Shown one piece after another: positions 49,644 through 62,027 of a stretch of 64,000 nt of DNA. A program made the translations under genes and the position numbers. The notes under the pieces are model-generated. The model saw only the letters and a program-made list of their open reading frames with translations, ran no database searches and had not been told where the DNA came from. Origin of the DNA: Strigamia acuminata (Eukaryota > Arthropoda > Chilopoda > Geophilomorpha > Linotaeniidae). The stretch covers positions 28,360,427 to 28,424,426 of the forward strand of contig OX442315.1 of the NCBI GenBank assembly GCA_949358305.1, written 5' to 3'. Within the stretch, counting starts at the first letter, position 1; every line of letters starts with the position of its first letter.

Positions 49644-50609
49644 TTTAATACGCCACCTAGTGCAAACAGATGGCAAAGCGGTGTACGGCACTCCCATTAA
49701 GGGTGTTTTATGTTATAAATATTAAATTTTCTCAATAATAATTGAAAAACTATTCGTATTTAGACATTATAAAATAAGAAAAAAAAGTTTTTGAGGAATA
49801 AAAGTTAACCTCATTAATTAATTTTCAGAAAAAAAAGAATTACGGTGATTTTTCCACTTCTGTAATTTTTTTGACCCACCATGGCTATGGGAAGGTTAAT
49901 TTCACCATATATGATGCAAGCTAATATGATGCAAGCTATGATGCAAGCTAATATACAGGGTGTCCTAAAAGTCTGGTTCCCTCCAAATATTTCCTGAGCA
50001 ATTGCATCTAGGCCAACTTTGATGAAGCAATCCTATAGGAAGTTGGGTGAGTGCAATCCAATGACGTCATCAAATTTGCCCTTGAAGGTCATTTTCAAGG
50101 TCATTCACTTGCTAACTTTTAAACCGTTTAAGATACAGCAAAATTTCCAATTACAAAGTTGTAAAGCACCATCAAATTAGTACAAAACAACTTATCTTAG
50201 TTATCTTAAGTTAAATGTTTTTTGTTACCGGTAATAAAAGAAATTTTTAATCAAAATGTTGTAATCAAATTAGTCTAAATAATCCAACAATTGGCTGTTC
50301 AACAAAGTTTATAAGTGAGAATAATCATTGATAAATCAACCTTCAGCTTGACTGATGCTCATGACACAGTTTCCTTCAGATCAGTTTACTTAAGCAGCAA
50401 TAGTTCCAATCAGAACTCTGTCTAACTGCCGAAGGAAAACACATTGAACAACTACTTAAGTGATACGTAGAAACCAACCACCAACCCATCCGGTGATCCA
50501 TAATATGCGCAATATTCGTACGTGCGACATGTAAGAATAATTCTTACACGCGATGTCGCGCATATGAATAGCACTGCCATGCGTTACTGTGATATCGTCA
50601 TAAGGAGTG

Positions 50610-50800
50610 GGATTACCCTAGCAACCACACTACTCTCGCTACGGTATATAAACAGTTGAAATCGACTCCAGTTGAAACTAACTTGTAAGAATACCAGTCG
50701 TTTTTGAATTCCTTAATGGTTCATTCGAACTCAGCCCCAGACACAGTCAGATTAATCCCGTTTCAACACTTTGGATCTCTCTAACCCAAGGTAAGTATGT
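50610..50800 (+). promoter_or_regulatory. Probable core promoter and noncoding first exon of ACSBG copy B
   Basis: ACGGTATATAAACAG at about 50641 is a good TATA box. The following leader is conserved with copies A and C and ends at CTAACCCAAG/GTAAGT (50794-50795), a consensus donor, implying a noncoding first exon spliced to the coding leader near 51600. The identical block recurs at 57215-57405 for copy C. Confidence 0.6.
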
Positions 50801-51632
50801 TTAGAGTTTTATTTATAATTTTTTTTTATTATCTACTTGCATGTGATCAACACAAATGCCAATTTAATTTTTTCTAATTAACTTTCATACCTTTTTCATA
50901 TAAGTAAAATACAATTAAAATTTAAAAAATGATATTCATTATGAAAAATTAGATTGATATATCCCGTGTTTGTGTTGCCGCAGTGCCATATTTCCCTGGA
51001 GGGCAAATAAACAATAGTTGTCAAAAATATTTGAATTCATTTAAATTACTAACCGAACGACAGTAAACATGTGGTAGATTTTTAAAAATTAGAGGGTTTT
51101 TTCAATAAACAGCTGCTCTCAGGAGCGTTCAAAGTTTCGTTTTTTATGGTTTTAACCGCTTCTATAACCGAAATGACATCAAAAACAGCCAAAAACGAAC
51201 ACATTCATCGTTAGGCACGTTTTGGCCTACCGAAACTTGAAACGCATCTAATGATTCATCTAGAGAGATGTGGTTCGCTGTACGCTGCGATAAGAGAGTA
51301 GCCTACACTGTAATAATAAAATTATTCTGACGTAACTTTCAGAACGCACCCTAAGCATTCTATAAACAAAAGTAATGCATCGCACATGATGAAATTCACT
51401 CAATCAGAGCAAGCGCAAACATACGGTCATTACTTTAGCAAGAATCGGTTCTCTTCGTTGATAGACTATTAATCTTATATATAGTATCAAGTGTCAGTTT
51501 ATCACATTTTGTTTTAATCGACGTGAGTATTTCATTTGACAGTTTTTCAGACTTTGACTCGTTAAGTTCAAGCTTGGTACAGCTGTTGACTAAAAAAAAA
51601 AAAAAACAGCTCGCGAACTTCAAGAATCTTAA

Positions 51633-54177
51633 ATGATGGCTAGAAGACAATTTGTTGAAGATATAATTGCAGCACAGTTTATAGATCCGTATATTCCGAA
51701 GCACCAATTTGGTAAGTTGATAGTCCACTGTCACCAATCCTGTGTTGTATTCACATATATTCTAATACCTATTACTTATTGTTATATATTTTGGATTTAA
51801 CAATTAGCAATTTAACTTTATACATTTTAGGCCCTGACTATATTATTCCAACAACAGAGAATAGAACATGGCTTCCAGAAGGCTATCGTCCAATTCAACG
51901 GCCAACCAAACAGTGCCAATGTTATTTCAGTATGATAATTTTATTCTATAGTAAAACTAAAAAAACCAATCCGAAAAAGACTAGCTGCATTCGAAAAATT
52001 ATTTCGTCTGGTTTATTAATTTACAGTCTAAAAATATACTTTAGGCACTTAAAAAAAGCAGACTAAACTATATGAGTTAAAAAAACAAATTTAATCTGCT
52101 TTTTTTAGTTATGTCTGAACAACCACAACTAAGCTGACCAGATCAAATAACATATTCACTAAAACTTGTGTAAATATGTTGTGCTGTTTAGTCTGAACGA
52201 CTTCTCGAATGAGATACTAATCTTTGCTTTATCCAGTGGCAAGAGCTTCTACTAATTGGTAAATCTTTACCAAATGAAATTTTGGATAAACGAGTTAAAG
52301 GACTAGCAATTAATCAATGCTGTAATCTCGTTTACACGGTACGGCAACTAAACTTAAAGCTATAACTGTTAAATTGCTTTAATTTGACGCATTTTTTTCA
52401 GTCCGGAACAACTGGAAAGCCAAAAGGAGTAATGCTTTCACACGACAATGTAAAATGTTTAAAAAATAATTATTGCAAAGCCACTTCAATAAATAAACTT
52501 TTTTTTGTCTTGCAGCTTATTAGTATGATTAAAACAATGTGCTACGAATTGTGGCATACACCTAAGTTTGGTGTAGCAGTCTCTTACCTTCCTCTTAGTC
52601 ATGTAGCAGCATTGGTATATAAAGTGGACACCAAACACTTAACCGATATTCCAATAATTTTATTTTTGCAAAATGTATCAGATTATGGATATTCTATTGG
52701 CCATTTTGACCGAAGCAACTGTACACTTTGCAAATCCTAACGCGATAAAAGTAACGTTTAAAAGTTTAATCAAATTTGAAATTACAAATTTCCATTGAAA
52801 ATATAGGGAGATATTATTGAAGACTGTCTTCAAGCAAGACCAACATATTTCTTGGGAGTGCCGCGAGTCTACGAAAAACTAAAAGTTAAACTGGAAGTCA
52901 TGGAAGAGTCTTTGAGTCCCCAGGAAAAAAAAGTGTTAGCTTCGGCTCGTAAAGAAGCTTTAATGAACTACCAAGAACAAGAACAAAACGACAATGATGT
53001 GGCTGCAGTTCTAAACACCATTAAAGCAGAAATTGGATATGACAAAAACAAATTATTCGTGTGTGCAGGTGCACCTATTTCAACCGATGTAATTAAATTT
53101 CTTGACAGTTATAATATTCCCTTAATCGAAGCTTACGGACTAAGTGAATGTAGCGGTGAATTACTTTCATGCAAATTAAATTGATTTATTTCTTAAACAT
53201 ATAACTCACATTTAGGCCCTCATATATCAAACACCAAGTACCCACGCTTGGGTAGTGTGGGAAACGTAAACGACTTGAAATACTTTGAAGTTGATATTTT
53301 AAATCCCGACGGTGACGGTTCAGGCGAAGTATAAAAATCATTTTATTTTATAAACAGTATTTAGTAAATTATATATCTTTAGATTGCACTACGTGGTCGA
53401 GATGTATTCATGGGTTATTTGAAGTTAGAAAATATGACCAAAGAGACTTTAGACGACGAGAAATGGCTACATACCGGAGACGTAGGAAAAATTGATAAAG
53501 ACGGTTTTCTTTTTATCACTGGACGCATTAAAGGTGAATTTATTTCTACCCACATCCAGCTAACAAAAGTCACGTTCAAATGTTTGTTTCAGAATTGATA
53601 ATTACGTCTGGAGGAGAAAACATTCCCCCAATCCTCATCGAGACTCGTATTAAAAAACTGTTGCCGGTGCTTAGCAATTGCATGCTCATTGGCGACAAAA
53701 GAAAATACTTGACAATGCTGCTCACTTTAAACGTAAGCAAGAGAAATGTTGACTCTTTTTTTTTTTTGCTCATTTAATATTTTTTAAGACTGAAGTAAAT
53801 TCAAAGACAATGGAACCCACTGACGACCTTAATGTCACTGCCATTAAGTGGTGCGAATCCGTGGGTAGTTCAGCTAAACGAGTGTCAGAAATCTTGCAGA
53901 CCAAAGATCCGAAAGTGATGGCTGCGATCCAAAGAGGAATCAATGAATATAACGAAAATTTGGCACTATCAAGACCTCAAAAAATCCAAAAGTGGGCAAT
54001 TTTATCGCAAGACTTTTGCATCCACAACGGCACTCTTGGTACGTAACCTAACACGATGGGATTAAATAAATACAATTGTCTCAAAACAATACATTTTCAG
54101 GTCCCACGTCGAAACTGAGACGCCCAATCGCTGTTAATAAGTATGCTGATATCATCGAAGCTATGTATTCTCCGTAA
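51633..54177 (+). pseudogene. ACSBG: ACSBG copy B, disrupted by a 1246-bp internal deletion
   Basis: The copy starts like the others ([16 protein letters not shown]) and is nearly identical to copy C elsewhere. However, 51882 is joined directly to 51883, which in copy C are 58487 and 59734. This removes the second part of exon 2, all of exon 3 and most of exon 4, with one shared G at the break. Exon 2 is left after two codon bases and exon 4 is entered after one, so the frame shifts and translation would stop soon. Exons 5-14 remain open and keep the AMP-binding loop, the EAYGLSE motif and the HTGD motif. A shortened product from an internal start cannot be excluded but would lack the N-terminal domain. 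Confidence 0.9.
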
Positions 54178-55468
54178 GTTCCTCAATTGGTATCTTTATT
54201 TGTTTACTCAGTTGGCGAGGACTATCGCACTCTATAATCAATTACCAAATTACTTCTTATTGTACGTATTAATCAATCCGTGAATCAACTGATGCACTAG
54301 TTTGAATTCAAATTTATTTATTATTATTAAAAAATAAGATGCAACATGAAACGTTTGAAAAGGGACTAATGTTAAACGGGGTTTGAAGGTAACGCCATGT
54401 TTGGTCACCAGAGAGTCACTTTGGTGACCCACTATGTTAATGGGTCGATTCAATTTGATGTAGAGGGAGGGAAATAGTATTTGCATATTTTCTGTTTGAA
54501 TAATAAAAACTCATTATTACAAAAGTAGCTTTGGCATACGCGTGCTTCTTCTTGCAATCCAGACAAATCAATTTAAATCCATCGCCATCCAAAATTTGAA
54601 TTTAGTTTAATCGATTTCCCAACTTACTTGAATCTGTGGTGATCCTGGATCACCAAAATAAAAGTGTGAACTTGTCACACATTCCTTGAATTAATCCCTT
54701 GCTTGGATTTTTGTCCCCCTCTTTTTAACCTACATTACAGAAAAGGGATGCAAACAAGCGATTGTATCTGTAATGCATGGAAGCATTACATCTTAGACTT
54801 CTAAGCCCCTTCTACACATATATAGAAATACATCTGTCCGTCTAAATTGATGTATAAATAAAATAAAATAGTCGGAAAAATACGAAAATTCCTTAGGCAC
54901 CTATTGAAGGCATGCTGAGTTCATTGCAGTTGCCCGTTTGGCTCTAACTGCTTTCGTTTTGGAAGAGTTGGTGCAAACATATGGACAGACAGACAGAACC
55001 GTTTTATTAGACTTTCTAAACATAGGGTTTAGAAGTCTAAAAGGGGTGCAAACTAATGCCCTGTTCACACTTAAACCACTTTTCTACATAAACCGCCCAC
55101 TTTTAAAAAGTCTTGTGTTCACACTTGTTCCAGTTTTCTACAGCTCAAAACAGAATGGCGAGACCTCTACAACTTTAAGTTGTAGAAGTGATTTCTTCAA
55201 CTTGACGCCACAACTCTAAGTCCCGCCCCCATTCTGTCATGTGACTGATCATACAAAAATCCAAAATATAAAATGGAAACAACAGAAACAGATGGATTAG
55301 AGATATCACTTTCCATTACTTTCAATTGCACAGTGAATAGTGGAAAGAAACTATAGGTACATTACATCAGTTATAGTTTAGTCTCATGCACTATACAATT
55401 GAAAGTAATCCTAAATCCATCTATTTCCTAACTTGGAAACAATCATTTGTGTTATATCATTTTGTTAA

Positions 55469-56500
55469 CCTTCCCATAGCCATGGCTAATACTACACATG
55501 TGCAGCCATGGTCGGTCATTTCTACCTTCTTTTCAAAACTCCTTCTGCAGATGTGCCCAATCACAGTTTTCCTGGTGCAATCGCATTTTTCCTGGTAAAA
55601 GCACATGTTTTAGGATTACCGTCTTCCCTAACGTCATGAGTCATGACGTTATATTCAAGTTTTTTCAAAAATCGCTGTTTTCGAAAGTTTTAGCGATTTT
55701 TCGAATATAACGTCACTTCGAATATGAAAAACTGGAAGTTATGGAAGAGTCTTTGAGTCCCCAGGAAAAAAAAGTGTTAGCTTCGGCTCGTAAAGAAGCT
55801 TTAATGAACTACCAAGAACAAAACGACAAACGTCTGCAGTTCTAAATGCAATCATGACGTTGTATTCGAATACAACAGCATGACGTTATATTCGAGTTAT
55901 ATTTGAGAAGCGTTGCGGGGTGCGCTTTTTACAGGCGCGAAGCCAGGAAGCATTGAATTGAAAATGAATTGAACCGAATCGGACACGAATTAGACACGAA
56001 TTGGACACGAATTGAAAACGTACTGTATATTTTGAACTTGAAATTTCAAATCAATTTTTTTTTTCAAAATTACATTACCAATTACTGATTTTTCAGAAAT
56101 TTTAAAAAAAATTTCTGATTTTTCAGAAGTTTTACAACAAAATTTCTGGTCTTTTAGAAGTTTTACAACAAAATTGTGATTTTTCAGAAGTTGTACTAAA
56201 AAATCACAATACAACGTCATGACGTTATATTCGAGGGAAGACGGTAATTTTAATACGCCACCTAGTGCAAACAGATGGCAAAGCGGTGTACGGCACTCCC
56301 ATTAAGGGTGTTTTATGTTATAAATATTAAATTTTCTCAATAATAATTGAAAAACTATTCGTATTTAGACATTATAAAATAAGAAAAAAAAGTTTTTGAG
56401 GAATAAAAGTTAACCTCATTAATTAATTTTCAGAAAAAAAAGAATTACGGTGATTTTTCCACTTCTGTAATTTTTTTGACCCACCATGGCTATGGGAAGG
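55469..56500. mobile_element. piggyBac-like non-autonomous element (unit 2 copy)
   Basis: The same element as at 48864-49895, with the same 17-bp ends and flanking TTAA, copied passively by the segmental duplication rather than by a new insertion. The nested repeats are at 55615-56248 and the captured ACSBG exon fragment at 55722-55852. Confidence 0.9.
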
Positions 56501-57214
56501 TTAATTTCACCATATATGATGCAAGCTAATATGATGCAAGCTATGATGCAAGCTAATATACAGGGTGTCCTAAAAGTCTGGTTCCCTCCAAATATTTCCT
56601 GAGCAATTGCATCTAGGCCAACTTTGATGAAGCAATCCTATAGGAAGTTGGGTGAGTGCAATCCAATGACGTCATCAAATTTGCCCTTGAAGGTCATTTT
56701 CAAGGTCATTCACTTGCTAACTTTTAAACCGTTTAAGATACAGCAAAATTTCCAATTACAAAGTTGTAAAGCACCATCAAATTAGTACAAAACAACTTAT
56801 CTTAGTTATCTTAAGTTAAATGTTTTTTGTTACCGGTAATAAAAGAAATTTTTAATCAAAATGTTGTAATCAAATTAGTCTAAATAATCCAACAATTGGC
56901 TGTTCAACAAAGTTTATAAGTGAGAATAATCATTGATAAATCAACCTTCAGCTTGACTGATGCTCATGACACAGTTTCCTTCAGATCAGTTTACTTAAGC
57001 AGCAATAGTTCCAATCAGAACTCTGTCTAACTGCCGAAGGAAAACACATTGAACAACTACTTAAGTGATACGTAGAAACCAACCACCAACCCATCCGGTG
57101 ATCCATAATATGCGCAATATTCGTACGTGCGACATGTAAGAATAATTCTTACACGCGATGTCGCGCATATGAATAGCACTGCCATGCGTTACTGTGATAT
57201 CGTCATAAGGAGTG

Positions 57215-57405
57215 GGATTACCCTAGCAACCACACTACTCTCGCTACGGTATATAAACAGTTGAAATCGACTCCAGTTGAAACTAACTTGTAAGAATACC
57301 AGTCGTTTTTGAATTCCTTAATGGTTCATTCGAACTCAGCCCCAGACACAGTCAGATTAATCCCGTTTCAACACTTTGGATCTCTCTAACCCAAGGTAAG
57401 TATGT
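57215..57405 (+). promoter_or_regulatory. Probable core promoter and noncoding first exon of ACSBG copy C
   Basis: The same TATATAAACAG box and leader as copy B, ending in the donor CCCAAG/GTAAGT. Because B and C are recent duplicates, their agreement adds little; the agreement with the older copy A block supports function. Confidence 0.58.
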
Positions 57406-58237
57406 TTAGAGTTTTATTTATAATTTTTTTTTATTATCTACTTGCATGTGATCAACACAAATGCCAATTTAATTTTTTCTAATTAACTTTCATACCTTTT
57501 TCATATAAGTAAAATACAATTAAAATTTAAAAAATGATATTCATTATGAAAAATTAGATTGATATATCCCGTGTTTGTGTTGCCGCAGTGCCATATTTCC
57601 CTGGAGGGCAAATAAACAATAGTTGTCAAAAATATTTGAATTCATTTAAATTACTAACCGAACGACAGTAAACATGTGGTAGATTTTTAAAAATTAGAGG
57701 GTTTTTTCAATAAACAGCTGCTCTCAGGAGCGTTCAAAGTTTCGTTTTTTATGGTTTTAACCGCTTCTATAACCGAAATGACATCAAAAACAGCCAAAAA
57801 CGAACACATTCATCGTTAGGCACGTTTTGGCCTACCGAAACTTGAAACGCATCTAATGATTCATCTAGAGAGATGTGGTTCGCTGTACGCTGCGATAAGA
57901 GAGTAGCCTACACTGTAATAATAAAATTATTCTGACGTAACTTTCAGAACGCACCCTAAGCATTCTATAAACAAAAGTAATGCATCGCACATGATGAAAT
58001 TCACTCAATCAGAGCAAGCGCAAACATACGGTCATTACTTTAGCAAGAATCGGTTCTCTTCGTTGATAGACTATTAATCTTATATATAGTATCAAGTGTC
58101 AGTTTATCACATTTTGTTTTAATCGACGTGAGTATTTCATTTGACAGTTTTTCAGACTTTGACTCGTTAAGTTCAAGCTTGGTACAGCTGTTGACTAAAA
58201 AAAAAAAAAAACAGCTCGCGAACTTCAAGAATCTTAA

Positions 58238-61200
58238 ATGATGGCTAGAAGACAATTTGTTGAAGATATAATTGCAGCACAGTTTATAGATCCGTATATT
58301 CCGAAGCACCAATTTGGTAAGTTGATAGTCCACTGTCACCAATCCTGTGTTGTATTCACATATATTCTAATACCTATTACTTATTGTTATATATTTTGGA
58401 TTTAACAATTAGCAATTTAACTTTATACATTTTAGGCCCTGACTATATTATTCCAACAACAGAGAATAGAACATGGCTTCCAGAAGGTGCAGTTCAGATT
58501 AAAATGGCTCAAAACAGTGATCCCAGATATGAGCCCGAATCGATGGTATCACTGTTTCGAAAAGCAGTTGACAACAGTCCAAACAAAATCGCATTGTTGA
58601 CAAAAAGAAATGACAAATTAGTTAAATGGAGTTACTTGCAGTATTTGAATGATGTTGAGACGGCTGCAAAAGGCTTTATAAAAGTAAGGAAATAATCACA
58701 GTATCTTATTTCTTATTATCGTAAACTTCAGTAAATTCTAACTTAACTAAGAACAAAGTCTTTGCAGAATAATAGTTAAAAATTTACTAATTTCTTATTG
58801 ATGATAAAATATTGTTATCTCTTTTAATTGTGCTTTGTATCTCCTTTACCAATCTCTCTGATTTCTCTAAACAAACGTATTTATTGTATACATTTATTCT
58901 ATTGAGTTCATTGGTATTGTCTTCATTACCCGTTCTCTGAACAGGATATAACAAAAGGTACGCCCATGAACAAAATAACTTTCCTACAGTCATGTAAAAC
59001 CACTGTAACTAAAGGAAGTTTTTTTTGCACATGGCTGTACTTTCAGTTCACCAGATTGAATGCACCGTTTATGGTTAGAACTGGACAAACATCAAATATC
59101 AAATTTTCGTTCTTGATTAATGAAAACGTTCTTGGCAAATGCTTTTGCGGTAGTTCGTCTTGCAGTTAAAAAGCGGTAGTTCGTCTTGCAGTTAAAAAGA
59201 ATAACAATTAAAATCATGCTAATTTCTATTGATGAAAAGTATTATAATCTCTTTTTATTGCGCTTTGTATCTCCTTTCCTTATCTCTCGGATCTCTTTAA
59301 CCCATTGTATTTCTAAAATATGTAATTTATTTATATATTTTATTTTCTACCGTGGGTGATCAATATAAAAACCAACTTTATTATTTTTCATTTAAATTTT
59401 AAAACTCAAGTTTTCTCTTCTTTATAGCTTGGTCTTATTCCTTTTCACGGTGTAGCAATTTTGAGTAATAATTCACCTGAGTGGCTAATATCATATTTAG
59501 CTGCTATATTCTGTGGGTAGGTAACCTAAACTAAATATTATTCACATTTAAAGAATTTATCGTTTAATAAATTTCATTCTCCAGAGCTTTTCCTGCTGGA
59601 ATATACACAACAAATTCAAAAGATGCATGTTACCACGTACTCGATGATAGTTCTGCTAATATTCTTTTAGTGGAAAATGAATTTCAATTGGAAAAAATAC
59701 AAGGGCTTCAAGATAAATTGCCCAACTTAAAAGCTATCGTCCAATTCAACGGCCAACCAAACAGTGCCAATGTTATTTCAGTATGATAATTTTATTCTAT
59801 AGTAAAACTAAAAAAACCAATCCGAAAAAGACTAGCTGCATTCGAAAAATTATTTCGTCTGGTTTATTAATTTACAGTCTAAAAATATACTTTAGGCACT
59901 TAAAAAAAGCAGACTAAACTATATGAGTTAAAAAAACAAATTTAATCTGCTTTTTTTAGTTATGTCTGAACAACCACAACTAAGCTGACCAGATCAAATA
60001 ACATATTCACTAAAACTTGTGTAAATATGTTGTGCTGTTTAGTCTGAACGACTTCTCGAATGAGATACTAATCTTTGCTTTATCCAGTGGCAAGAGCTTC
60101 TACTAATTGGTAAATCTTTACCAAATGAAATTTTGGATAAACGAGTTAAAGGACTAGCAATTAATCAATGCTGTAATCTCGTTTACACGGTACGGCAACT
60201 AAACTTAAAGCTATAACTGTTAAATTGCTTTAATTTGACGCATTTTTTTCAGTCCGGAACAACTGGAAAGCCAAAAGGAGTAATGCTTTCACACGACAAT
60301 GTAAAATGTTTAAAAAATAATTATTGCAAAGCCACTTCAATAAATAAACTTTTTTTTGTCTTGCAGCTTATTAGTATGATTAAAACAATGTGCTACGAAT
60401 TGTGGCATACACCTAAGTTTGGTGTAGCAGTCTCTTACCTTCCTCTTAGTCATGTAGCAGCATTGGTATATAAAGTGGACACCAAACACTTAACCGATAT
60501 TCCAATAATTTTATTTTTGCAAAATGTATCAGATTATGGATATTCTATTGGCCATTTTGACCGAAGCAACTGTACACTTTGCAAATCCTAACGCGATAAA
60601 AGTAACGTTTAAAAGTTTAATCAAATTTGAAATTACAAATTTCCATTGAAAATATAGGGAGATATTATTGAAGACTGTCTTCAAGCAAGACCAACATATT
60701 TCTTGGGAGTGCCGCGAGTCTACGAAAAACTAAAAGTTAAACTGGAAGTCATGGAAGAGTCTTTGAGTCCCCAGGAAAAAAAAGTGTTAGCTTCGGCTCG
60801 TAAAGAAGCTTTAATGAACTACCAAGAACAAGAACAAAACGACAATGATGTGGCTGCAGTTCTAAACACCATTAAAGCAGAAATTGGATATGACAAAAAC
60901 AAATTATTCGTGTGTGCAGGTGCACCTATTTCAACCGATGTAATTAAATTTCTTGACAGTTATAATATTCCCTTAATCGAAGCTTACGGACTAAGTGAAT
61001 GTAGCGGTGAATTACTTTCATGCAAATTAAATTGATTTATTTCTTAAACATATAACTCACATTTAGGCCCTCATATATCAAACACCAAGTACCCACGCTT
61101 GGGTAGTGTGGGAAACGTAAACGACTTGAAATACTTTGAAGTTGATATTTTAAATCCCGACGGTGACGGTTCAGGCGAAGTATAAAAATCATTTTATTTT

Positions 61201-62027
61201 ATAAACAGTATTTAGTAAATTATATATCTTTAGATTGCACTACGTGGTCGAGATGTATTCATGGGTTATTTGAAGTTAGAAAATATGACCAAAGAGACTT
61301 TAGACGACGAGAAATGGCTACATACCGGAGACGTAGGAAAAATTGATAAAGACGGTTTTCTTTTTATCACTGGACGCATTAAAGGTGAATTTATTTCTAC
61401 CCACATCCAGCTAACAAAAGTCACGTTCAAATGTTTGTTTCAGAATTGATAATTACGTCTGGAGGAGAAAACATTCCCCCAATCCTCATCGAGACTCGTA
61501 TTAAAAAACTGTTGCCGGTGCTTAGCAATTGCATGCTCATTGGCGACAAAAGAAAATACTTGACAATGCTGCTCACTTTAAACGTAAGCAAGAGAAATGT
61601 TGACTCTTTTTTTTTTTTGCTCATTTAATATTTTTTAAGACTGAAGTAAATTCAAAGACAATGGAACCCACTGACGACCTTAATGTCACTGCCATTAAGT
61701 GGTGCGAATCCGTGGGTAGTTCAGCTAAACGAGTGTCAGAAATCTTGCAGACCAAAGATCCGAAAGTGATGGCTGCAATCCAAAGAAGAATCAATGAATA
61801 TAACGAAAATTTGGCACTATCAAGACCTCAAAAAATCCAAAAGTGGGCAATTATACCCCAAGACTTTTGTATCCACAACGGCACTCTTGGTAAGTAATCT
61901 AATACGACTGAAATGAATAAATATGATTTTCGCAAACATTACATTGACAGGTCCCACTTCAAAACTGAAACGCACAGTTGTTGTTAATAAGTATGCTGGC
62001 ATCATAGAAGCTATGTATTCTCCGTAA
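58238..62027 (+). CDS. ACSBG: Long-chain acyl-CoA synthetase, bubblegum (ACSBG) family, copy C
   Basis: The complete gene. Fourteen exons join in frame: 58238-58316, 58436-58683, 59428-59516, 59585-59780, 60088-60189, 60253-60300, 60367-60465, 60533-60601, 60658-61006, 61067-61179, 61234-61384, 61444-61583, 61640-61889 and 61951-62027. They total 2010 nt, 669 aa (human ACSBG2 about 666). The product activates long-chain fatty acids to acyl-CoA. Motifs: [16 protein letters not shown], the ATP/AMP loop [67 protein letters not shown] and [17 protein letters not shown], which contains the end of the adenylate-forming core and the hinge. No signal peptide is seen. Intron 2 (about 740 bp) is the only long one. 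Confidence 0.95.

Larger units (their letters stand above)
48864..49895. mobile_element. piggyBac-like non-autonomous element with TTAA target duplication (unit 1)
   Basis: The ends are perfect 17-bp inverted repeats, CCTTCCCATAGCCATGG, at 48864-48880 and 49879-49895. TTAA flanks both sides (48860-48863 and 49896-49899). The related spacer at 42499 has the same flanks with one TTAA and no element, which fixes both borders. Length is 1032 bp. TTAA target choice with ends beginning CC is typical of the piggyBac superfamily. There is no transposase frame, so movement would depend on an enzyme encoded elsewhere. Inside are a second inverted-repeat pair, short tandem repeats of TTTTCAGAAGTTTTAC type, and a piece of an ACSBG exon. 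Confidence 0.9.
47573..51632. other. Spacer between ACSBG copies A and B
   Basis: This 4.1-kb spacer holds, in order: 3' sequence of copy A; about 640 bp (48028-48668) absent from the related spacer upstream of copy A and rich in partial inverted repeats; the piggyBac-like element (48864-49895); an arthropod-type CAGGGTGTCC repeat start near 49958; an imperfect hairpin near 50505-50575; and the copy B promoter block (50610-50800) ending in a donor (CCCAAG/GTAAGT). Several short open frames appear here and again 6605 bp later only because the DNA is duplicated. Confidence 0.6.
47205..53809 (+). repeat. Tandem 6.6-kb duplication, unit 1
   Basis: From the penultimate ACSBG exon of copy A onward, the sequence is repeated with a constant offset of 6605 bp up to 51882, that is, through the spacer and into exon 2 of copy B. 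Beyond the copy B deletion the offset becomes 7851 bp. In the compared spacer I noticed only two differences (47938 A vs 54543 T; 48454 T vs 55059 C). Unit 1 ends where unit 2 begins, at the matching penultimate exon of copy B, so unequal exchange between these exons is the simplest origin. Confidence 0.93.
54178..58237. other. Spacer between ACSBG copies B and C (second copy of the 4.1-kb spacer)
   Basis: A near-perfect repeat of the spacer at 47573-51632, offset 6605 bp, with the same transposon, CAGGGTGTCC repeat (about 56563), hairpin (about 57110-57180) and promoter block. No additional gene. Confidence 0.85.
53810..61776 (+). repeat. Tandem 6.6-kb duplication, unit 2
   Basis: This is the partner of unit 1. 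It contains the end of copy B, the same spacer with the same transposon, and copy C. It is longer than unit 1 by 1246 bp because unit 1 carries the copy B deletion. Identity to unit 1 stops near 61777, where the penultimate exon of copy C begins to differ from that of copy B (IQRGINEY vs [14 protein letters not shown] vs IIPQDF). Confidence 0.92.
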
